Below, piece after piece: positions 17,002-24,777 of a stretch of DNA of 64,000 nucleotides (the stretch's first letter is position 1; the number at the start of each line of letters is the position of its first letter). A model generated the notes under the pieces. That model did no database searches. It saw only the letters and a list, made by a program, of their open reading frames with translations, and was not told where the DNA came from. The translations under genes and the position numbers were made by a program. Source of the stretch: Streptomyces fildesensis (GTDB taxonomy: Bacteria; Actinomycetota; Actinomycetes; Streptomycetales; Streptomycetaceae); NCBI RefSeq assembly GCF_016107395.1, contig NZ_JAAIKO010000022.1, positions 1 through 64,000 of the forward strand, written 5' to 3'.

Positions 17002-17976
17002 TCAGCGCCGTGCGTTCCCGGGGGCCAGCAGGCTGGTCAGCTCGGCAATGGCCTCCGGGGAGGGCTTGAAGTAGCGGCGAACGTTCTCCGGTTTCTTGTG
17101 CCGCGACTTCGCCATCAGCATCAGCAGACTCGCCCCGGCCTCGCCGAGGTGGGTCAGGGAGGAGTGCCGGTACTCGTGCAGGTCCCATCCCGTACCCGGC
17201 CCGCGGACGGCCGTGTGCTCGTCCAGCAGCGCGCGGGCCTGCCCGTACGACAACCGCGCGAAGCCGGTGTCCGGGCAGACGTCGCGGGCGCTGACGACCT
17301 TCCCCGGCCCCGGGCGGCGGTGGGTGACGAACACCGGGCCACGCGTGCGGCCCTTCAGCAGCCGCGGTAGCAGCCGGGCGGTCCCTGCGTCCCAGTAGAC
17401 CGTCTCCAGCAAGAAGTCCTCGCGCGCCTGGCCCCGACGGCGTGACTTCGACTTCGCCCCCTTGGCCTTGACCGGGCAGCGGCGGCCGGCGAAGTCCAGG
17501 TCTTCGATGTTCACGCCCAGGATCTCCTCCGAACGCCCCGCGGTCTCGTAGAGCATCCGCCACAGCGTCTTCTCGCGCAGATGCACCTCCCGGCGTGCGA
17601 TCAGCCGGTCGACCGCCATGTGCGAGCGGGCCGGGGTCTCGGAGTCCGGCACCGCCAGCCGCTTGGCCCAGGCCGGAACGCCGGGACCGTCGTAGCCGCG
17701 CTCCCGGCACCAGCCGAGCCAGGACAGCACCCCAGCCCGGCGGGAGTTCCAGGTGTTGACCGCGGTGGTGCCCCAGAGCAGTTCGAGCGTCTCGCCGATC
17801 TCGTCATCCGCGACCGACGCCAGCGGCCGGCCCTCACCGAGCCGTTCGGCGGTCTTGCCCACCCCGATCCCGTAGTTCCGGACCGTGTTCGGGTTGCCGA
17901 ACGAGTCGAGGAACGCGTCGGCCGCCGCCCGGACGGTCAACGCCTTCCCGGTCGACAGCTGTACAACGGTCGGCAC
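17002..17976 (-). CDS. Tyrosine recombinase of the transposon (TnpI-like role)
   Basis: A 324-aa phage-integrase-family recombinase. The SAM-like N-terminal core-binding domain spans about 12-105. The catalytic domain has R148 (GRSEE), a basic beta-hairpin (K170-K172 region), H267 and R270 (LHEYRHSS), H293 and nucleophile Y302 (RRYF). It lies at the right end of the element, transcribed away from the right inverted repeat. No serine resolvase is present, so it probably resolves cointegrates, as TnpI does in Tn4430. The repeats just upstream (17990-18082) are a plausible recombination site. An alternative is an independently acquired integrase, but it lies wholly between the inverted repeats. 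Confidence 0.85.
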   Translation of the reverse strand: MPTVVQLSTGKALTVRAAADAFLDSFGNPNTVRNYGIGVGKTAERLGEGRPLASVADDEIGETLELLWGTTAVNTWNSRRAGVLSWLGWCRERGYDGPGVPAWAKRLAVPDSETPARSHMAVDRLIARREVHLREKTLWRMLYETAGRSEEILGVNIEDLDFAGRRCPVKAKGAKSKSRRRGQAREDFLLETVYWDAGTARLLPRLLKGRTRGPVFVTHRRPGPGKVVSARDVCPDTGFARLSYGQARALLDEHTAVRGPGTGWDLHEYRHSSLTHLGEAGASLLMLMAKSRHKKPENVRRYFKPSPEAIAELTSLLAPGNARR

Positions 17977-17989
17977 CGCTTCCCCCTTG

Positions 17990-18082
17990 CCGCAGATAAC
18001 AGGGCTGCTTCACGTAGCGGCCGGAGAACGTCACCGCAGGTGACGGACCAAGTTACCGCAGATATTGGGGTGTTATCTGTGG
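17990..18082. other. Candidate internal resolution site of the transposon
   Basis: Upstream of the recombinase start lie three copies of a CCRCAGATA motif. One is direct, CCGCAGATAAC at 17990-18000. The other two form an inverted pair at 18056-18064 and 18074-18082 around a 9-bp spacer TTGGGGTGT. A perfect dyad, GTCACC-GCA-GGTGAC (18030-18044), lies between them. An inverted core pair plus accessory repeats is the layout of TnpI-type resolution sites. Confidence 0.55.
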
Positions 18083-18142
18083 GAAGACTTCAGGTCGCCT
18101 TCGCTGCCCATGCTCTGCCAGCCGCCCACCAGGCGCGACGAG

Positions 18143-18182
18143 GGCTTAGCGCACGATCTGACATGGATGTTCCTCAACCCCC
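18143..18182 (-). repeat. Right terminal inverted repeat of Tn3-family element
   Basis: Read on the minus strand it begins GGGGGTTGAGGAACATCC and ends GCGCTAAGCC. The flanking GATAG at 18183-18187 duplicates 9773-9777. Confidence 0.95.
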
Positions 18183-18198
18183 GATAGGGAGTCGACCC

Positions 18199-19029
18199 AT
18201 GCCGAACGGTGAATACCTGCGCTACGTCGCGCTGGGTGACAGTCAGACCGAAGGGCTCGGCGACGGGGACGACACCGTCGGCCTGCGGGGCTTCGCCGAC
18301 CGGTTCGCGGAGCACCTCAGGGCCGTCAACCCCGGCCTTCAGTACGCGAATCTGGCCGTACGAGGACGCGTCGCCGGCCAGGTCCGCGCCGAACAGCTGG
18401 AGCCCGCCCTGGCTCTGCGCCCCGACCTGGCCACCGTGGTCGCCGGGGTCAACGACCTGCTCAGGCCCCGGTTCGACGCCGCGGAGGTGGCCGGGCAGCT
18501 GGAGGAGATGTTCGCCGCGCTCACCGCCGCCGGAGCCCGCGTGGTCACCCTCACCTTCCCCGACATCGGGAAGATCGCACCGCTCGCCCGGCCCCTCGCG
18601 TCCCGCGTCCTCGACCTCAACGACCGGATCCGCACCGCGGCCGCCCGGCACGGCGTCTCGGTCGCCGAAACCGCCGCGCCTCCCGTCACCACCGACCCGC
18701 GCATGTGGACCGTGGACCGGCTCCACGCCAGCCCCCTCGGCCACGAGCGGATCGCAGCGGCCATCGCCGACGCCGTCCGGCTGCCGGGCAGCAGCGACGC
18801 GTGGACCCACCCGCTGCCGCCCCAGGCGGCCCCCACCCGGCGGCAGACCGCGGCGGCCGAACTGCGCTGGGCGACCGCGTTCCTCGGCCCCTGGCTCGGA
18901 CGCCGGCTGCGCGGCCGGTCCTCCGGCGACGGCCGCACGGCGAAACGCCCCCGGCTGCTGCCGCTGAGCGCCCCGCACGACGCCCCGGCGGACACCGGCC
19001 GACGCGAAGCGCCCTCGGACCCGGCCTAG
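18199..19029 (+). CDS. SGNH/GDSL-type hydrolase
   Basis: A 276-aa cytoplasmic esterase/lipase-fold protein. Block I is VALGDSQTEGLG with nucleophile S15; block III is VVAGVNDLL (GxND); block V is VDRLHASPLGHERIA, with the Asp and His of the triad. The C-terminal 70 residues are Pro/Arg-rich and probably disordered. ATG 18199 is preceded by AGGGAG, which lies just outside the transposon. Before insertion this start overlapped the 3' end of padR by 14 bases, so it was the second gene of a padR operon and has now been cut off from its promoter. The substrate is unknown. Confidence 0.88.
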   Translation: MPNGEYLRYVALGDSQTEGLGDGDDTVGLRGFADRFAEHLRAVNPGLQYANLAVRGRVAGQVRAEQLEPALALRPDLATVVAGVNDLLRPRFDAAEVAGQLEEMFAALTAAGARVVTLTFPDIGKIAPLARPLASRVLDLNDRIRTAAARHGVSVAETAAPPVTTDPRMWTVDRLHASPLGHERIAAAIADAVRLPGSSDAWTHPLPPQAAPTRRQTAAAELRWATAFLGPWLGRRLRGRSSGDGRTAKRPRLLPLSAPHDAPADTGRREAPSDPA

Positions 19030-19141
19030 GCCGGGTCTGGCAAATCCCTCCCCCAGCTACCGCTGGGAGGTGCCCCCAGCCCGGGGCGCCTGGCACGCAC
19101 GCTCTTCGGGCGGACGCCGGTATTTGTCAGACCCGGCCTAG
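19026..19141. repeat. CTAG-bounded palindromic intergenic element, 116 bp
   Basis: 20-bp inverted repeats at 19026-19045 (CTAGGCCGGGTCTGGCAAAT) and 19122-19141 (19 of 20 match) bound a GC-rich core with an internal hairpin (CCCAGC...GCTGGG) and CGCCTGGCACGC. The left end supplies the TAG stop of the SGNH gene. It is a MITE-like or terminator-like repeat of a kind common between streptomycete genes. A related shorter element is at 48587-48641. Confidence 0.7.
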
Positions 19142-19223
19142 CGCCTTTGGGTTGCGGACCTGCGGGGAAGCGGTCCATTGTGGAAATGCGTGGGGTGTGC
19201 TTCTTTGACCGGAGGCGGCCGTT

Positions 19224-20813
19224 ATGGGTGTACCTGTTGTCCCTCCCCCTCCCGCGGCCCGGCCTCCGTCGGGACCTGGATCGACGGAGAAGGGGCTCAA
19301 GGACGGCGCGCTGGGGCTGTTCTCCAGCATGGTGATCGGCCTGGCCTCGACGGCGCCCGCCTATAGTCTCGCGGCGACCCTCGGGGTCATCGTCGCGGTC
19401 GTCGGGTTCCAGTCACCGATCGTGATCATCCTGGCCTTCATCCCGATGTTCCTGATCGCCTACGCGTACAAGCAGCTCAACGAGGCGGACCCGGACTGCG
19501 GCACCACCTTCACCTGGGCCTCCAGGGCCTTCGGCCCGCGGACCGGCTGGATGGGCGGCTGGGGCATCATCGCCGCCGACATCATCGTCATGGCGAATCT
19601 GGCCCAGATCGCCGGGGCCTACGGCTTCCAGCTCATCGGCGCCGACGGGCTGGCCCAGAACACCACGTGGGTCACCGTGGTCGGCGTGCTGTGGATCGCC
19701 GTGATGACGCTGATCTGCTACATCGGCATCGAGCTCTCGGCCAACCTGCAGAAGGTGCTGCTCACCATCGAGATCGTGGTGCTCTTCCTGCTGGCCATCA
19801 CCGCGCTGGTCAAGGTGTACGGGGGAACGGCGCCGAGCGTGGCGACGGAGATCTCGTGGTCGTGGTTCAACCCCGCCAAGATCGACTCGCTGGACGCCCT
19901 CACCAAGGGCATCCTCGCCGGAATCTTCATCTACTGGGGCTGGGACACGGCCGTGTCGGTCAACGAGGAGACCAAGGACCGCGGCCGCACCCCGGGCCGG
20001 GCCGCGGTCATGTCCACCGTCATCCTGCTGCTCGTCTACGTCGTGGTCACCGTGTCCGCGCAGGCCTTCGCCGGGGTCGGGGACAAGGGCATCGGGCTCG
20101 CCAACCCCGACAACTCCGGGGACGTGCTGTCCAGCCTCGGGAACGAGGTCTTCGGTACCGGGGGCTGGGGCGGCTTCGCCACCAAACTCCTGATCTTCAT
20201 GGTGCTCACCTCGGCCGCGGCCTCCACCCAGACCACCATCCTGCCGACGGCGCGCACCACGCTCTCGATGGCCGCGTTCAAGGCGATCCCGGACCGGTTC
20301 GCCCGGATGCACCCCCGGTTCCTCACCCCGACCTGGTCGACGGTGGGCATGGGACTGGCCTCCATCGCCTTCTACGTGATGCTGACCCGCGTCAGTGAGA
20401 ACGTGCTGGCCGACTCCATCGGTTCGGTGGGCCTGATGATCGCCTTCTACTACGGGCTCACCGGGTTCGCCTGTGTCTGGTACTACCGCAAGGTGCTGAC
20501 CCGGAGCCCGCGCGATCTGTGGGGCAAGGGGATCATGCCGGGGATCGGCGGCGTCCTGTTGCTGTACTTCTTCATCAACGCCTGCGTGGTGTACTCCGCC
20601 TCGGACTACGGCAGCACCTCGTGGACCCTGCCGTTCCCGCCGCACTGGACGTTCGGCGGAGTCTTCGTCACCGGTATCGGCGCGCTGGTGCTCGGCGGCA
20701 TTCTGATGCTCGTCTACCGGGTGATCCGCCCCGCGTTCTTCCGCAAGGAGACCATCGCCGTCTCCGCCCATCAACCCGGCGACGGTCCCCTCCCGGAGCG
20801 GGAACCGCGGTAG
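19224..20813 (+). CDS. APC-superfamily amino-acid permease
   Basis: A 529-aa integral membrane transporter with about 12 helices. The first helix contains GLFSSMVIGLASTAPAYSLAATLG, the glycine-rich unwound substrate-binding region of the APC fold. Other recognisable parts are YIGIELSANLQK and IFIYWGWDTAVSVNEET in helix 6. The ATG has GGAGG nine bases upstream. It is monocistronic and not evidently tied to its neighbours. The likely substrate is an amino acid or polyamine, imported by proton symport or exchange. Confidence 0.88.
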   Translation: MGVPVVPPPPAARPPSGPGSTEKGLKDGALGLFSSMVIGLASTAPAYSLAATLGVIVAVVGFQSPIVIILAFIPMFLIAYAYKQLNEADPDCGTTFTWASRAFGPRTGWMGGWGIIAADIIVMANLAQIAGAYGFQLIGADGLAQNTTWVTVVGVLWIAVMTLICYIGIELSANLQKVLLTIEIVVLFLLAITALVKVYGGTAPSVATEISWSWFNPAKIDSLDALTKGILAGIFIYWGWDTAVSVNEETKDRGRTPGRAAVMSTVILLLVYVVVTVSAQAFAGVGDKGIGLANPDNSGDVLSSLGNEVFGTGGWGGFATKLLIFMVLTSAAASTQTTILPTARTTLSMAAFKAIPDRFARMHPRFLTPTWSTVGMGLASIAFYVMLTRVSENVLADSIGSVGLMIAFYYGLTGFACVWYYRKVLTRSPRDLWGKGIMPGIGGVLLLYFFINACVVYSASDYGSTSWTLPFPPHWTFGGVFVTGIGALVLGGILMLVYRVIRPAFFRKETIAVSAHQPGDGPLPEREPR

Positions 20814-21493
20814 GGATTCCGCCGGTCGGCGCCGGCCCGGCAGGACAGCGGTCCGGCTGTCCAGGAGCCGTGGCCGGGCCTTGTGGGGCACGGTTCACCC
20901 AGTGGTTCGCCTGCCGCCACGCACCGTACGAACGGAATTGGCGAGAACTCGCCCAACCGTTCTCGGGGGTCTTCGCGCGGCTTTCCGGCACTTTACCTGC
21001 GTAAAATTGGCCGCCCTTGAACCGGCTCCGGGCGCAGGCTAGTGTTGCCCTCAAGTGCCACTTGAACACAGCTCGCCTCAAAGACATGACTCGCGCGAAG
21101 TACCTGAGCAGTAGGCGTCAGGAAAACGCTAATGCGTTCTCCCGCCCGCCACACCGCCGACCCGCCGAAGCTGTTCACGGGAGGAGCAAGCCTGAGAGAT
21201 GAGCGGAATTCAATATTCCGAATTGACGTCCTCCAGTGCCGCCGGCCACCCCTCCCGACCTTCACAGACTCTGCACAGGCCCTGCACGGCCCCTCGGGCG
21301 CGGGCGGCCCTCCCGGAGAGGGACTCCCCGGGGACGCGGGGCTCATATTCGGCCGCCCGGGCGATGACGACAGCACCGGCCGGCCCTCCTTTCCCCTTGC
21401 CTTCATCAGTGGTATCCGCACGCATTGACACGCCATCCCATACCGGCTCTCCTGCCGGTTCATCAACCGGTTTACACGAGGTGCCAGCTCCGA
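20814..21493. other. 680-bp intergenic region before the biosynthetic cluster
   Basis: No convincing gene. It contains the dyad GGCGAG-AA-CTCGCC (20940-20953), an odd perfect palindrome TCAAGTGCCACTTGA (21051-21065), and a less GC-rich stretch before ubiD. It is probably the promoter and control region for the rightward ubiD operon, plus the permease terminator. Confidence 0.5.
21051..21065. promoter_or_regulatory. Candidate operator upstream of ubiD operon
   Basis: A perfect 15-bp palindrome TCAAGTG-C-CACTTGA stands alone in the intergenic region about 430 bp before ubiD. It could bind a dimeric regulator, possibly the cluster's HTH/NB-ARC protein. The evidence is symmetry and position only. 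Confidence 0.35.
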
Positions 21494-22978
21494 ATGAAGA
21501 AGCACTTGACCAGTCTTCGGGCATATCTTGAGGAACTGCGGGAAATAGGCGACTTACGCGAAATCGACGACGAGGTGAGTACCGAACTCGAGGCCGGCGC
21601 GGTGATCCGTTACGCCGTGGAGAACCAACTGCCCGCCCCCCTGTTCAACCGGCTCGCCGGACACCCGCCGGGCTATCGGATCCTCGGAGCACCGGGAGCA
21701 CTGAGCTCGCTGCCCGAGGCACGCTGGGCACGGGTCGCGCTGTCGCTGGGGCTGGAGCCCGGGACCCATCCGCTGGCCATCGTGGACCAGCTCACGGCCG
21801 CGCTCGACGCCGAACCCATCCCGCCGGTGGAGATCACCGACGCACCCTGCCAGCAGAACGTGCTGCTCGGCGACGAGGCCACGCTGGACGCGTTCCCGGT
21901 GCCGCTGGTGCACGCGGGCGACGCCGGGCGCTACCTCAACACCTGGGGCGTCATCATCGTGCGCAGCCCGGACGGCTCGTGGACCAACTGGGCCATCACG
22001 CGGGTGATGGCGGCCGACAGCCGGACGCTGGTCGTCATGATCAACCCGCCGCAGGACATCGGGAAGATCTACGCGATGTGGAAGGAGCGCGGCGAACCCA
22101 TGCCCGCCGCGCTGGTCCAGGGCAGCGAACCGGCGATCCCGTTCGCGGGCGGGATGGCGCTGCCCTCCGGCCGTGACGAGTCCGGGTACCTCGGCGGCTA
22201 CTTCGGCGAACCGCTGGAGGTGACGCGCTGCCGCACCGTCGATCTGCAGGTGCCGGCCTCCGCGGAGATCGTCGTCGAGGGCCATGTCTCGCTCGACGAG
22301 ACCCTGCCGGAGGGGCCGATGGGCGAGTTCTTCGGCTACATATCCGGGCAGCCCCGACAGCGGCCGGTCTTCCATATCTCCGCGATCACCCACCGGGACG
22401 ACCCGATCCTGCCGGTGGTCTCGGCGGGCAAGCCGGTCGAGGAGGTCCACACCGTGGTGGGCCCCACGCACGCCGCCGAGGTGCTGCGCAATCTGCGCGG
22501 TGCCGGGCTGCCGGTGACCGCCGCGTGGCTGATCCCGGAAGGCTCGTGCACGCTCGCCGCGATCACCGTGCCGCGCGGCTGGCGGCAGTGGGGCGGCGGC
22601 ATCCACACCACGACCCGCATGCTGACCCGGGCCATCGCGAATGTGGTGCTCCGGCCCAAGGTGGGTTTCTGGATCACCCGGATCCTGGTGCTCGACGACG
22701 ACCTCGACCCCACCGATCTGCGCGATCTGGCCTGGGGGTTCGCCACCCGCTGCCATCCGGTGCAGGGGCAGGTCCTCATCGAGGACCAGCTGTTCACCCC
22801 GCTGCACATCATCTACTCCGCCGCCGAGATGCAGAGCCTGAGCGGCCCGAAGATGGCGTACGACTGCCTGCTCTCCCCGGACGCGGACAAGCGGCCCGTG
22901 AGCACCGCCTTCGAGCAGAACTTCCCCGAGCACATCAAGCGGCGGGCGCGCGCCCTGTGGGACCGGCCGGGCAGCTGA
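21494..22978 (+). CDS. UbiD-family prenyl-FMN-dependent decarboxylase
   Basis: A 494-aa UbiD-type reversible decarboxylase using prenylated FMN on alpha,beta-unsaturated or aromatic acids. R170 (AITRVM) and E273/E278 (in PEGPMGEFFGY) keep the Arg and two-Glu spacing of fungal Fdc1 (R173, E277, E282). The overall length is normal. No UbiX flavin prenyltransferase is seen here, so the cofactor must come from elsewhere in the genome. It is the first gene of the rightward arm of the cluster. Codon 21 (21554-21556) is TTA, rare in streptomycetes and read by the bldA tRNA. The likely substrate is an aromatic or acrylic acid in the 4-hydroxyphenyl pathway, which is inferred. Confidence 0.88.
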   Translation: MKKHLTSLRAYLEELREIGDLREIDDEVSTELEAGAVIRYAVENQLPAPLFNRLAGHPPGYRILGAPGALSSLPEARWARVALSLGLEPGTHPLAIVDQLTAALDAEPIPPVEITDAPCQQNVLLGDEATLDAFPVPLVHAGDAGRYLNTWGVIIVRSPDGSWTNWAITRVMAADSRTLVVMINPPQDIGKIYAMWKERGEPMPAALVQGSEPAIPFAGGMALPSGRDESGYLGGYFGEPLEVTRCRTVDLQVPASAEIVVEGHVSLDETLPEGPMGEFFGYISGQPRQRPVFHISAITHRDDPILPVVSAGKPVEEVHTVVGPTHAAEVLRNLRGAGLPVTAAWLIPEGSCTLAAITVPRGWRQWGGGIHTTTRMLTRAIANVVLRPKVGFWITRILVLDDDLDPTDLRDLAWGFATRCHPVQGQVLIEDQLFTPLHIIYSAAEMQSLSGPKMAYDCLLSPDADKRPVSTAFEQNFPEHIKRRARALWDRPGS

Positions 22979-23084
22979 CCGGTCCCGCGACGGCCGGCCG
23001 CCGCACCGGAAACCGGCCCGCCCGACCGGCCGCTGCCACGAACAGCCCCTCGCCGTATCGATCCGATCTGGAGACCGGGACACC

Positions 23085-24764
23085 ATGAACCTTTCCGACC
23101 AGCTCACCGCCACCGTGGCCGACGAACTGGCGCAGTGCGGGGTCACGGAGGCGGTGATCTCCCCCGGACTGCACTCGGGGCTGCTCGCCTCCGCCCTGTA
23201 CCGGCACCCGGGCCTGCGGCTGCACGTACGGATCGACGAACGCTCCGCCGGATTCCTCGCGCTCGGGCTCGCCCGGGCCAGTGGCCGCCCGGTCGCGGTC
23301 GCCTGCACCTCCGGCACCGCGGCGGCCAACCTGCACCCGGCGGTCCTCGAGGCGCGGCACGCCCGGGTGCCGCTCGTCGTGATCACCACCGACCGCAAAC
23401 CGGTCTGGCGCGGCACGGGCGCCAACCAGACGACCGACCAGGTGCGGATGTTCGGCACCTCGACCGGGTTCTTCGCCGAGCTGGAGTCCGTCCCCGGCGA
23501 CGAGGCGACCACCGGGTACTGGCGTTCGGTGCTCTCCCGTACCGTCGCGGCCGCGGCCGGAGGGCCCGTCCAGCTCAATCTGATGCTGCCCGACCCGCTG
23601 GAGAACACCGCCGACGCCGAGGCCGGTCGGGCGGGCGTCGCGAACCAGGAACCGCGCCCGAGGATACGCGTGGTGCGCAGCCTGCCCGAACCGCAGGCGC
23701 TGGAGGTCCCGGCGCGCGGGGTGGTCGTGGTCGGCGACGCCGCGGTGGACCCGGCCGGCGCCGTGGCCTTCGCCGAGCAGGCCGGCTGGCCGCTGCTGGC
23801 CGAACCGCAGAGCGGTGCCCGCCAGGGCGGCAACGCGATCACGACGTACGGCTATCTGCTGTCGCACCCCGGGTTCCGCGCCGTGGCGCACCCCGAGGCG
23901 GTGGTCGCCGTCGGCCGGGCCGGGGTGAACCTGGCACTGCTCAACTACCTCGGCTCCGTCAAGGAGTTGATCGTCGTGGATCCGGCGGAGGACTGGGCCG
24001 ATCCGGCGCGCACCGCGACCAAGGTGATCTCCCGGCTCGGGAAGCCCGTGCAGGAGAAGACGGATCCGGACTGGCTGCGGCTGTGGCGGGACGCGGACAA
24101 GGCGGCCCTGGAGGCGCTCGACAGCACGCTCGACGCGGGCGGGGTCACCGAGCCCCGGATCGCCCGTGACCTGGCGGCCGCGCTGCCACCCGGATCGCTG
24201 CTGTTCGCCGCGTCCAGCATGCCGGTACGCGATGTCGAGCGGACCCTGCGGCCGCGCGGCGATCTGCGCGTCCTGGCCAACCGGGGGCTGAGCGGGATCG
24301 ACGGGGCGGTGTCCAGCGCGATCGGCGCCGCACTGGCCCATGAGGCCGAGACGTCGGGGCGCGCGTACGCCCTGCTGGGTGACCTGTCCCTGCTGCACGA
24401 CCAGAACGGGCTGATCACCGGGGCGGCTCCGGCCCGGCCGGACCTGGTGATCGTCGTGGTCAACAACAACGGCGGCGGGATCTTCTCGATGACCCCGCAG
24501 AGCGAACCCATCGACGGCTTCGAGACGTTCTTCGGCACGCCGCACAACGTGCGGCTCGACGCCGTCGCCCGCGCCGCCGACTGGCCGTACACCAGAGCCG
24601 GTTCGATGACGGAGCTGCTGGACGCGGTCCGGGCGCCAGGCCCCCGGCTCGTCGAGGTCGTCACCGACCGGCGGGGCAACGCCGAGTTCCACCGCTTCCT
24701 GGCGGGCGCCGTCGGCCAGGCGATCAGCGAGTCGCTGACCGGTCCCGCACCCGAGGCGGAGTGA
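23085..24764 (+). CDS. MenD-like thiamine-diphosphate enzyme (secondary metabolism)
   Basis: A 559-aa ThDP enzyme with the three-domain layout of MenD. It has the pyrimidine-binding Glu in IDERSAGFLALGLA, CTSGTAAANLHPAV, DRKPVWRGTGANQTTDQVR, SMPVRD, and the pyrophosphate-binding region LLGDLSLLHDQNG...VVNNNGGGIFS. MenD joins 2-oxoglutarate-derived succinyl semialdehyde to isochorismate. The N-terminal substrate motif, normally SPGSR, is SPGLH here, so a carboxylate-contacting Ser-Arg pair is replaced. Streptomycetes make menaquinone by the futalosine route, so a MenD homologue in a cluster is probably biosynthetic. The donor and acceptor are unknown; decarboxylation or carboligation of 4-hydroxybenzoylformate is one option. 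Confidence 0.82.
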   Translation: MNLSDQLTATVADELAQCGVTEAVISPGLHSGLLASALYRHPGLRLHVRIDERSAGFLALGLARASGRPVAVACTSGTAAANLHPAVLEARHARVPLVVITTDRKPVWRGTGANQTTDQVRMFGTSTGFFAELESVPGDEATTGYWRSVLSRTVAAAAGGPVQLNLMLPDPLENTADAEAGRAGVANQEPRPRIRVVRSLPEPQALEVPARGVVVVGDAAVDPAGAVAFAEQAGWPLLAEPQSGARQGGNAITTYGYLLSHPGFRAVAHPEAVVAVGRAGVNLALLNYLGSVKELIVVDPAEDWADPARTATKVISRLGKPVQEKTDPDWLRLWRDADKAALEALDSTLDAGGVTEPRIARDLAAALPPGSLLFAASSMPVRDVERTLRPRGDLRVLANRGLSGIDGAVSSAIGAALAHEAETSGRAYALLGDLSLLHDQNGLITGAAPARPDLVIVVVNNNGGGIFSMTPQSEPIDGFETFFGTPHNVRLDAVARAADWPYTRAGSMTELLDAVRAPGPRLVEVVTDRRGNAEFHRFLAGAVGQAISESLTGPAPEAE

Positions 24765-24777
24765 AGGCGGGGCTGCC

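Larger units (their letters stand above)
9778..18182. mobile_element. Tn3-family transposon with organomercurial-resistance cargo, 8,405 bp
   Basis: A complete element. The 40-bp terminal inverted repeats at 9778-9817 and 18143-18182 begin with GGGG, as in Tn3 elements, and differ at one position. They are flanked by a perfect 5-bp duplication GATAG (9773-9777 and 18183-18187). Contents in order: DDE transposase, MerR regulator divergent from merB, then a minus-strand operon (Cys-motif protein, second MerR, MerT-like membrane protein, YnfA-like protein, methyltransferase, frameshifted TusA-like gene), then a tyrosine recombinase with a candidate internal resolution site. The intact ends and duplication suggest a recent insertion. 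No serine resolvase is present, so cointegrate resolution probably uses the tyrosine recombinase. Confidence 0.95.

Noticed and set aside
17002..18182. Separate integrative element (ICE or prophage) integrase
   Set aside because: The recombinase lies inside the Tn3 inverted repeats, there is no att duplication or tRNA nearby, and the repeats upstream fit a resolution site.
23085..24764. Housekeeping menaquinone MenD
   Set aside because: No other men genes nearby, altered substrate motif, and streptomycetes use the futalosine pathway. A secondary-metabolism role fits better.
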